Shown here: in pieces, positions 1-5,329 of the stretch
Position numbering within the stretch: the first letter of the stretch is position 1
Layout: every line of letters begins with the position of its first letter
Notes under the pieces: model-generated
Database searches by the model: none
Seen by the model: the letters and a program-made list of their open reading frames with translations, nothing else
Told to the model about the DNA's origin: nothing
Made by a program: the position numbers and the translations under genes
NCBI GenBank assembly: GCA_030151145.1
Contig: JASLEL010000219.1
Location: forward strand, 1 to 8,559
Direction of reading: 5' to 3'
DNA from: Aquirhabdus sp.
Lineage (GTDB): Bacteria > Pseudomonadota > Gammaproteobacteria > Pseudomonadales > Moraxellaceae
Length of the DNA: 8,559 bases

Positions 1-1
1 A

Positions 2-202
2 GAGAAAGAAGGCGGCGTGGTACTGGCTGGTCCTACCTGTGACTCCACCGACATCATGTACGAGCAAGTGGACTATCAACTGCCACTGAACCTCGCTGTC
101 GGCGACCGCATCTACTGGATGACCACCGGTGCCTACACCAACTCCTACTCGTCGGTCGAGTTCAACGGTTTCCCACCGCTCAAGACATTCTACCTCGACT
201 GA
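2..202 (+). CDS. Ornithine/lysine decarboxylase, PLP-dependent (C-terminal part only)
   Basis: Only the last 66 codons are in the window; the gene enters from the left edge in frame 2 and ends at TGA 200-202. Visible are the family signature GPTCDS, whose Cys is the active-site Cys contributed across the dimer interface, and GAYT followed by FNGFPPL, which in this fold lies beside the PLP phosphate. These place it in the alanine-racemase-fold (fold type III) decarboxylases, which convert ornithine to putrescine or lysine to cadaverine in the cytoplasm. The N-terminal PLP-lysine barrel is outside the window, so ornithine versus lysine preference cannot be decided. Diaminopimelate decarboxylase is less likely, because the GPTCDS plus FNGFPPL combination is typical of ornithine decarboxylase-like enzymes. 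A strong terminator follows 21 bases after the stop, so this is the last gene of its transcript. Confidence 0.88.
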   Translation, partial: EKEGGVVLAGPTCDSTDIMYEQVDYQLPLNLAVGDRIYWMTTGAYTNSYSSVEFNGFPPLKTFYLD

Positions 203-223
203 TCCACAAGATCATCGAAGACC

Positions 224-252
224 AAAAAGGACATGCATGCATGTCCTTTTTT
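224..252 (+). terminator. Intrinsic terminator after the decarboxylase
   Basis: A perfect 11-bp inverted repeat, AAAAAGGACAT (224-234) and ATGTCCTTTTT (241-251), encloses the loop GCATGC and ends in a T run. The A-tract on the left also makes it a possible terminator on the other strand, but no minus-strand gene points at it. Confidence 0.9.
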
Positions 253-302
253 ATTGGCCGAAGGCATGACTGTGCTGTTCAGCGCTAAAGACGACTCTCG
301 CC

Positions 303-321
303 ATGGCATCGCCATTTTTTT
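303..321 (+). terminator. Weak terminator-like hairpin, possible second stop
   Basis: ATGGC (303-307) and GCCAT (311-315) form a 5-bp stem with a 3-base loop, followed directly by a run of seven T (315-321). It could be a back-up terminator behind the one at 224-252. The stem is short, so it may be chance. Confidence 0.35.
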
Positions 322-432
322 CAGGCATAATCAAGGCGGAACAAAAATACAATTCACCACGCTATTGATCATTGCAACACCTGACCATGGCAACACCGGG
401 AAGATCGGCTCCCGGCTTCACAACAACATCTC

Positions 433-438
433 AAAGGA
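433..438 (+). promoter_or_regulatory. Ribosome binding site that sets the GMC oxidoreductase start
   Basis: AAAGGA lies 7 bases before ATG 446. The open frame extends upstream to an ATG at 233, but that start lies inside the terminator hairpin 224-252, and the 71 extra residues do not resemble the family, which begins a few residues before the FAD-binding glycines. The downstream start is therefore preferred. Confidence 0.75.
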
Positions 439-445
439 ATGCAGC

Positions 446-2071
446 ATGACCGCAAACGCAGCCAGCACCGAAGAATTTGATTTTATCGTCGTGGGCGGTG
501 GCTCCGCCGGCAGCGTCTTGGCAGGACGATTAACCGAAAATCCAGCCCATACACTCTGTCTGCTGGAAGCAGGCGGCGACGGTAATGACTGGATGGTGAA
601 CACCCCGGTCGGTGCCGTACTGATCATCCCGACCAAGATCAAGAACTGGGCGCTCGAAACCGTGCCGCAGCCGGGCTTAAATGGTCGCAAAGGCTACCAG
701 CCTCGCGGCAAATGCTTAGGCGGCTCATCATCGGTCAACGCCATGGCCTATATCCGCGGTCACAAGAACGACTACGACCACTGGGCAGCCTTGGGTAATG
801 ACGGCTGGAACTATGAGGACGTGCTGCCCTACTTTAAGAAATCGGAAAACAACGAACGCATCCATGATGAGTACCACGGTCAGGGCGGCCCGCTCAATGT
901 CAGCGAACTACAGACCGGCAATCCCCTGCAGCAGACCTATATCCAGGCAGCCCGTGAGTGTGGCTACCCCTTAAACGACGACTTCAACGGTGCTGAGCAA
1001 GAAGGCCTCGGCACCTATCAGGTCACGCAGCGGAACGGCGAACGCTGGAGCGCTGCCCGTGGCTATCTGTTCCCGCACATGGACACCCGCAGCAATCTGA
1101 CCGTCAAAACCCATGCCCTCGCCCAGCGTATTCTGTTTGAGAATGGTCGCGCGGTCGGCGTCGCCTATCGCCGTGATGGTCAGATCCATATCATCCGCGC
1201 ACGCAAGGAAGTGATCCTGTCGGCGGGTGCCTTCCAGTCACCGCAACTGCTCATGGTATCTGGTGTTGGGGATAAAGATGAGCTGGCCCAGCATCAGATC
1301 GGCCTCGTCCATCACCTGCCGGGTGTAGGTAAGAACCTCCATGATCATCCCGACTTCGTCTTTGGATATAAATCGCACGACACCAAAAACTCCTTTGGCC
1401 TGTCGCTGGGTGGTAGCTTCCACATGCTGGGTGAAATCAGTAAGTACCGTAAGACTCGCCACGGCATGATCTCGAGTAACTTCGCCGAGTGCGGCGGCTT
1501 CCTCAAGACGTCGCCTGATCTTGCTGCACCCAATGTGCAGCTTCACTTCGTGGTTGCGCTGGTGGATAACCATGCCCGTACCCTGCATACTGGTCACGGC
1601 ATCTCCTGCCACGTCTGCCTGCTCAATCCACGCAGTCGTGGTACGGTCAAGCTTAGCGGCCCCAGCATGGATGATACCCTGCTGATCGATCCGAATTTCT
1701 TGGGCGATGCGGCGGATGTCGAGGATATGGTCGAGGGCTTTAAACTCACCAAAGCGCTGATGGACAGTCAGGCGTTCAAGCCCGTGATCAGCAAGGATCT
1801 CTTTACCGCGAATATCCAGAACGACGACGATATCCGCCGTGTGCTGCGTGCGCGTGTGGATACGGTCTATCATCCAGTCGGCTCATGCAAGATGGGCAAT
1901 GATGATGCCGCCGTGGTGGATGCACAGCTTAAGGTGCATGGCGTGGCGGGTCTGCGTGTGGTCGATGCCTCGATCATGCCGACCATCGTCAATGGCAATA
2001 CCAACGCGCCGACCATCATGATCGCGGAAAAAGCGGCGGATATGATCAAGGCGGATTGGGCGACGCAATAA
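446..2071 (+). CDS. GMC-family FAD-dependent alcohol dehydrogenase (AlkJ / choline dehydrogenase-like)
   Basis: A complete 541-residue flavoprotein of normal family length. The Rossmann FAD motif VVGGGSAGS is at residues 15-23, with the ribose-binding LLEAGG after it. GMC signature 1 starts at GKCLGGSSS (residues 88-111) and signature 2 is GAFQSPQLLMVSGVG (261-275). The catalytic pair is His476 in YHPVGSCKMG and Asn520 in NGNTNAPT, the 44-residue spacing known from choline oxidase. Several stretches (YIRGH, DFNG, YQVTQRNG, SNFAECGGF, DNHAR and the HVCLLNPRSRG block) recall Pseudomonas AlkJ, a membrane-associated quinone-linked alcohol dehydrogenase, rather than BetA. It probably oxidises an alcohol to an aldehyde; the substrate is inferred only. 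No aldehyde dehydrogenase, betI or alk gene is adjacent, so it stands alone. The leader has a lone -10-like TACAAT at 348-353 without a matching -35. Confidence 0.9.
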   Translation: MTANAASTEEFDFIVVGGGSAGSVLAGRLTENPAHTLCLLEAGGDGNDWMVNTPVGAVLIIPTKIKNWALETVPQPGLNGRKGYQPRGKCLGGSSSVNAMAYIRGHKNDYDHWAALGNDGWNYEDVLPYFKKSENNERIHDEYHGQGGPLNVSELQTGNPLQQTYIQAARECGYPLNDDFNGAEQEGLGTYQVTQRNGERWSAARGYLFPHMDTRSNLTVKTHALAQRILFENGRAVGVAYRRDGQIHIIRARKEVILSAGAFQSPQLLMVSGVGDKDELAQHQIGLVHHLPGVGKNLHDHPDFVFGYKSHDTKNSFGLSLGGSFHMLGEISKYRKTRHGMISSNFAECGGFLKTSPDLAAPNVQLHFVVALVDNHARTLHTGHGISCHVCLLNPRSRGTVKLSGPSMDDTLLIDPNFLGDAADVEDMVEGFKLTKALMDSQAFKPVISKDLFTANIQNDDDIRRVLRARVDTVYHPVGSCKMGNDDAAVVDAQLKVHGVAGLRVVDASIMPTIVNGNTNAPTIMIAEKAADMIKADWATQ

Positions 2072-2101
2072 GCGTACTGCTTTTTTGCCGTTGCTTTTTG
2101 C

Positions 2102-2235
2102 AGGGACGCCGAGCGCGGTTGTCCCTTGCGTCGCTGTGAAGCAGTGCTTCATTAATCCCTCCTCAGGATGGCGAATTCTGTGCGAGAAAGGTTTTGCTTA
2201 CTTTTGTCCTGTCAAAAGTGAGGCCTGCGGCAGGC
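2102..2235. repeat. Cluster of small inverted repeats (possible dispersed intergenic element)
   Basis: Four dyads lie in about 135 non-coding bases: AGGGAC (2102-2107) with GTCCCT (2121-2126); TGAAGC/GCTTCA around AGT (2137-2151); CTTACTTTTG (2197-2206) with CAAAAGTGAG (2213-2222, one G-T pair); and GCCTG/CAGGC around CGG (2223-2235). The last two are adjacent. There is no clear T-run terminator. The layout resembles intergenic repeat elements that occur in many copies per genome, but the copy number cannot be seen here. Confidence 0.5.
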
Positions 2236-2320
2236 GTTCCGTCATTTGCACACACCCTCAGTTACCGATAGTGGGTTAAATCCCACTCTACTGCTTGTTC
2301 ATATAGGTTTGGATATTGAA

Positions 2321-2701
2321 ATGACATTCGATGAAGCCTGTCACATTGCAATGAAGAGCTTCTATGAAACTCATCCGTCGAGCTCTTTGCCGCAATGGCT
2401 ATTGAAAGCAACTACTATTGGAGGGATGAAGGTTGAGAATGACTGGGTGATTGGTCTCACGCTTGCGTTTAAATATGTTCTCCAACCAAACGAGGCTTGG
2501 GAAGTCGTACGAGGACATAGGGTTCTGACCAGACTCGTCCCCGAAACAAACACGAAGAATATTGTTATTCACTATCATGGCAATAAACCACCACTCCTCG
2601 TGTTTCAAACAAGGATCAACATAGAGAGCCGTCTTGTCGAGATTGCTTTTGATAGTGATATGTCGAAGCTGAACGAATCAGACTTTGAAGCCCTAGAGTA
2701 G
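2321..2701 (+). CDS. Hypothetical protein, 126 residues, unknown function
   Basis: I do not recognise this protein. ATG 2321 is chosen; the frame also extends upstream to a TTG at 2246, but that stretch lies at the edge of the hairpin cluster and does not look coding. A weak GGAT sits 6 bases before the ATG. The product is a small soluble protein without signal peptide, membrane segment or cysteine pair. It has an amphipathic N-terminal helix (MTFDEACHIAMKSFYE), a middle part with alternating hydrophobic strands (WVIGLTLAFKYVL, NIVIHYHG, LLVFQTRINI) and an acidic C-terminus. A single alpha/beta domain is likely. Its bases are clearly more A/T-rich than the neighbours. It stands alone between two inverted-repeat regions, which suggests an acquired cargo gene. 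A lone immunity-like protein is conceivable, but nothing proves it. Confidence 0.6.
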   Translation: MTFDEACHIAMKSFYETHPSSSLPQWLLKATTIGGMKVENDWVIGLTLAFKYVLQPNEAWEVVRGHRVLTRLVPETNTKNIVIHYHGNKPPLLVFQTRINIESRLVEIAFDSDMSKLNESDFEALE

Positions 2702-2726
2702 CGACAAGCAACTCAAGCTCGCGCAA

Positions 2727-2754
2727 GGTGCAATAAGCCTTAGCTTACCGCACC
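2727..2754. repeat. Compound hairpin between convergent genes (REP-like or bidirectional terminator)
   Basis: Outer arms GGTGC (2727-2731) and GCACC (2750-2754) enclose inner arms TAAGC (2734-2738) and GCTTA (2743-2747) around the loop CTTA, with an AA/CC internal mismatch. It lies between the stop of the plus-strand orphan and the stop of the minus-strand lipoprotein, 13 bases from the latter. There is no T run on either side, so a repeated palindromic element is as likely as a terminator. Confidence 0.55.
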
Positions 2755-2767
2755 CTGTATGGCTGCA

Positions 2768-3298
2768 TTATTTCTTCGCAGGATCTTCTTTCTGCCCTGT
2801 TACCGCAATCGCGATACCATTGGCAAAGGATTGCTCAATATCTTCCATGTTGACAGAGGCACCATAGATTCCGCCTAGTGCAAAGGTTTTCTTGATATCA
2901 AATGTCGTAATCAGGGAGCTGTCACTCGCCTTTAAAACTCGAACTTTGCCATCCAAATGAATTTGGCCCAGACCAGCCAGCATCGCGCGAGCAAACGCAT
3001 TGCCCTTGTCGTAGCGAGTGATCAGGACATCCAGCACATAGTCTTGTTTATCGCCAGACGTGTTTAAAATCTTCTTCGCATTCACGCGCTCTTCGATGCG
3101 CTCTTCGATGCGTGTCTTTTCCATGGCGAGAATATCAACGCCAGCGTCTGAAGAAACAACCGCATGCACGGCATCCCCAGTACCGATCTTCTGAACCATG
3201 CTCTGTCCTTCAGCAAACTTGGCGGTAGGAGGCGTACTCGCGCATCCGCCCAGCATCATGACAACCACACCCATACCCAACAGAAACTTCTTACTCAT
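2768..3298 (-). CDS. DUF4410-like outer-membrane lipoprotein
   Basis: A 176-residue lipoprotein. The start is ATG 3298, with TGAAG six bases upstream; an in-frame GTG four codons earlier (3310) has no ribosome site. The signal peptide MSKKFLLGMGVVVMMLGGC ends in the lipobox LGGC, giving lipidated Cys19; the following Ala, not Asp, predicts outer-membrane sorting. The mature part has a charged helix RIEERIEERV, then YVLDVLITRYDKGNAFAR, MLAGLGQIHLDGKV and KTFALGGIYGAS with MEDIEQSF near the end. From memory of the family, this order (Asp-x-x-hydrophobic strand, GNAFAR, AGLGQ, GGIYG) fits DUF4410 lipoproteins, whose role is not established. The gene is monocistronic, with the corA terminator upstream and a convergent orphan downstream. 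Confidence 0.75.
   Translation of the reverse strand: MSKKFLLGMGVVVMMLGGCASTPPTAKFAEGQSMVQKIGTGDAVHAVVSSDAGVDILAMEKTRIEERIEERVNAKKILNTSGDKQDYVLDVLITRYDKGNAFARAMLAGLGQIHLDGKVRVLKASDSSLITTFDIKKTFALGGIYGASVNMEDIEQSFANGIAIAVTGQKEDPAKK
3086..3109 (-). repeat. Perfect 12-bp tandem duplication inside the DUF4410-like gene
   Basis: GCGCTCTTCGAT occurs twice head to tail (3086-3097 and 3098-3109), followed by a further GCG. It keeps the frame and encodes the doubled RIEE of the charged helix. It looks like a recent replication-slippage duplication of four codons. Confidence 0.9.
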
Positions 3299-3453
3299 AG
3301 AAAACTTCACTCAAAAGAAATGGATGACCAAAACGCAAACATTGAATATCATGCTTTGTATGTGTTTGCAATGTTTTATGTAAATAAACGTTATTGCGCA
3401 GTGCAACGCCCAAACAGGCTGCCAAGCACATGAATAACAAAACCAATCGCCAT

Positions 3454-3480
3454 AAAAAAACCCCGTTTCCGGGGCTTTTC
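3454..3480 (-). terminator. Intrinsic terminator after corA
   Basis: Read on the minus strand, GCCCCG (3475-3470) pairs with CGGGG (3465-3461) across the loop GAAA, and a run of seven T follows. It begins 5 bases after the corA stop and separates corA from the downstream lipoprotein gene. Confidence 0.9.
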
Positions 3481-3484
3481 ATGA

Positions 3485-4498
3485 TTACAGCCATCCACGC
3501 CGTCTGAAATACCACATCGGCAGCAGGAACGAAAACACCATCACCAACACCACAATGATAAAACCATAGTGATTGTGCAGATACGGAATCCCATCCACGT
3601 TCATCCCGTAGAAACCCGTCACCAGCATCGGCGGTGCCACCATGGTCGAAATCACGTTAAAGCGTTTGATAATGTCGTTCTGCTCGGTATTAATGAATCC
3701 CGACGTCGTATCGAGCAGGAAGCGCACCTTCTGAAACAGGAACGCCGTATGCTCGACCAGTGAGCGGACATCTTCGTTGAGCTCGCGCACATCGGTATCA
3801 TACTCATGACTACCGAGCGCACGCGGACGACTGAGGAACGTCAGCACCCGACGCAAATCGATCAGACAGAGTTGAGCCTTCCCCAAGACGTCGTCCTGCT
3901 GCGCCAGACGCGTCACCATATCGTCGAGATCCAGATGGTACTCGCGGTGATGGTTGTTCAGCACCTCGGTGGTACCCCGCTCCAAATCCTTGTGGACGTC
4001 TTCCAGGATATCCGCCAGCTCATCCAGCTTGGCTTCAAGCAAGCCTAAGAGAATCCAGACCGGATCTTTGTAGTCGAGGTGATAATCGTTGCGATGGGCG
4101 CGTGCGCGGAAAGCGCGGAAGGACAGCAGCTTGTGACCGCGTACGGTAAACAGCCGATCCTTATGCAGGATGAACGCCACCGTGTGCGCCGTCGCTAGAA
4201 TACTACTCGACAGTTCACCTTCCTGATCGGCGATGGCATTACGGTTTTTAGACAGGAAATAGGTGCTGATATGCAGGATACCGTCATCATCGCGGTAATA
4301 GCGTGCCGATGCTGAAATGTCTTCCAGCGATTTGAGCGTGGGGATATTCTGACCATAGGCCTCGGTCACCCACTCCTGCTCATCCTGCGTTGGCGCGATC
4401 AGATCCACCCACACCAGATCCGGTGCCAGATCAAATCCGCCGCGTACCGTCACATCGCGCAGTCCCCCTTGCTCCGTGACTTGAAAAGCCTCCAACAT
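3485..4498 (-). CDS. corA: CorA-type magnesium/cobalt transporter
   Basis: A 337-residue inner-membrane channel of the CorA (2-TM-GxN) family, which imports Mg2+ (also Co2+ and Ni2+) as a homopentamer. The opening MLEAFQV, the segment DISASARYYRDDDG, and the end YFRRRGWL closely follow the enterobacterial CorA plan of an acidic alpha/beta cytoplasmic domain and a long stalk helix. TM1 ends in the selectivity motif YGMNV (Gly298-Met299-Asn300); TM2 is YGFIIVVLVMVFSFLLPMWY (about 309-328), with the basic tail in the cytoplasm. ATG 4498 is chosen because GGGAG lies just upstream; the frame also opens at a TTG 13 codons earlier. The gene is 153 bases from comF, has its own promoter candidate and is closed by a terminator, so it is probably transcribed alone. 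Confidence 0.93.
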   Translation of the reverse strand: MLEAFQVTEQGGLRDVTVRGGFDLAPDLVWVDLIAPTQDEQEWVTEAYGQNIPTLKSLEDISASARYYRDDDGILHISTYFLSKNRNAIADQEGELSSSILATAHTVAFILHKDRLFTVRGHKLLSFRAFRARAHRNDYHLDYKDPVWILLGLLEAKLDELADILEDVHKDLERGTTEVLNNHHREYHLDLDDMVTRLAQQDDVLGKAQLCLIDLRRVLTFLSRPRALGSHEYDTDVRELNEDVRSLVEHTAFLFQKVRFLLDTTSGFINTEQNDIIKRFNVISTMVAPPMLVTGFYGMNVDGIPYLHNHYGFIIVVLVMVFSFLLPMWYFRRRGWL

Positions 4499-4504
4499 TG
4501 CGTT

Positions 4505-4510
4505 TCTCCC
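4505..4510 (-). promoter_or_regulatory. Ribosome binding site that sets the corA start
   Basis: GGGAGA on the minus strand sits 6 bases before ATG 4498. The upstream TTG alternative (4537) has no such site, and the extra residues, which include a Cys-x-x-Cys, are not family-like. Confidence 0.75.
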
Positions 4511-4569
4511 GCATCGGTCACAGTCATGCGTTGTCAAAACGCGCTACGATAGCACCCATCCAAACCGCT

Positions 4570-4599
4570 ATTCTAATAATCCTACGCGCTAAAAGTCAG
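4570..4599 (-). promoter_or_regulatory. Candidate sigma-70 promoter for corA
   Basis: On the minus strand, CTGACT (4599-4594) and TAGAAT (4575-4570) are separated by 18 bases; the -10 matches the consensus at 5 of 6 positions and the -35 at 4 of 6. Transcription would start roughly 60-65 bases before the corA ATG. Assigned by eye only. Confidence 0.4.
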
Positions 4600-4629
4600 T
4601 AGGCCGCGCAATTTTTTACATGTTGTCGC

Positions 4630-4645
4630 GATATCTGCTGATATC
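4630..4645 (-). other. Small inverted repeat behind comF
   Basis: GATATC (4630-4635) and GATATC (4640-4645) flank TGCT, starting 7 bases after the comF stop. No T run follows at once, so termination here would be weak. It may equally be a chance pair of palindromic hexamers. Confidence 0.3.
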
Positions 4646-4651
4646 CATCGC

Positions 4652-5329
4652 TCAAGGTAGCGCGAGCACCTCTGCGACAGGCATTTCACCCTGCTGCTGG
4701 TTGCTCGCCACCACCATCGCCTCGACATGCGCTGCCCCCGACGCCCGTAGAAAATCCGCAAGCCGCGCCAGTGTCGTACCCGTGGTCAGTACATCGTCGA
4801 TCAGGAGAATCCGTGCTGGTACCGGCTGATCCGGATGCAGCAACTGGAAGGCATCGTCCAGATTGCCCAGCCGCTCGCTGCGACTTAGTCCCTGCTGACG
4901 TCTGCCAGCGCGGCGGCCCACACCCGTCCAAAGTGCGATCTGCGCATGATGCGCAAAGACCTTTGCAAGCTCATGACTTTGGTTAAATCCCCGCTCAACT
5001 AATCGCCGATCAGACATGGGTACCGCCAGCACCGCATCCACATCCGGCGGCTCAAGCGCGCGCAAACCATCGGCCAAGAGTGAAGTCAGCTCAAGCCTTG
5101 CTTGATATTTATGCAGATGGATCAGGCGGTCTATCGGCCATGCATAGTGATGGGCGATCTGCACGGCGACACCCTGCACATGGACCCGATCCCGCCGCCA
5201 AGGTAAATCACGATGACATCCCTCACACATCGAACCATGGGTCATGGGATACAGCTGACACAGACGACACAATGATCGCCCAAAAAGGCGTACCCGCCAG
5301 CGATCCAATAACACTTTATACGCGTGCAT
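4652..5329 (-). CDS. comF: ComF family protein (phosphoribosyltransferase fold, DNA uptake)
   Basis: A 225-residue cytoplasmic protein, the usual ComF/GntX length. The N-terminus carries a zinc-finger-like pair, Cys21-x-x-Cys24 and Cys35-x-x-Cys38. The middle holds the family segment VPMSDRRLVERGFNQSHELA. The type I phosphoribosyltransferase PRPP loop ILLIDDVLTTGTT is at residues 174-186, with Asp178-Asp179. In naturally competent bacteria ComF is needed for import of transforming DNA across the inner membrane; the biochemical role of the PRT fold there is not settled. ATG 5329 lies inside the end of recG, 14 bases shared, without a visible Shine-Dalgarno, so translation is probably coupled to recG. 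The adjacency suggests a recG-comF transcript. Confidence 0.9.
   Translation of the reverse strand: MHAYKVLLDRWRVRLFGRSLCRLCQLYPMTHGSMCEGCHRDLPWRRDRVHVQGVAVQIAHHYAWPIDRLIHLHKYQARLELTSLLADGLRALEPPDVDAVLAVPMSDRRLVERGFNQSHELAKVFAHHAQIALWTGVGRRAGRRQQGLSRSERLGNLDDAFQLLHPDQPVPARILLIDDVLTTGTTLARLADFLRASGAAHVEAMVVASNQQQGEMPVAEVLALP

Noticed and set aside
233..445. N-terminal extension of the GMC oxidoreductase to ATG 233
   Set aside because: The start lies within the terminator hairpin 224-252, the extra residues have no family resemblance, and AAAGGA marks ATG 446.
1238..1873. Long open frame (211 codons) antisense to the GMC gene
   Set aside because: It lies wholly inside a well-supported gene on the other strand, shows no recognisable motif, and is a codon-bias shadow.
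2085..2279. Small plus-strand frame of 64 codons after the GMC gene
   Set aside because: It is built of the inverted repeats of the hairpin cluster, with no ribosome site; probably non-coding.
3291..3515. Open frame of 74 codons on the minus strand with one hydrophobic stretch
   Set aside because: It runs through the corA terminator and both flanking genes, and has no ribosome binding site; the hydrophobic run is probably chance.
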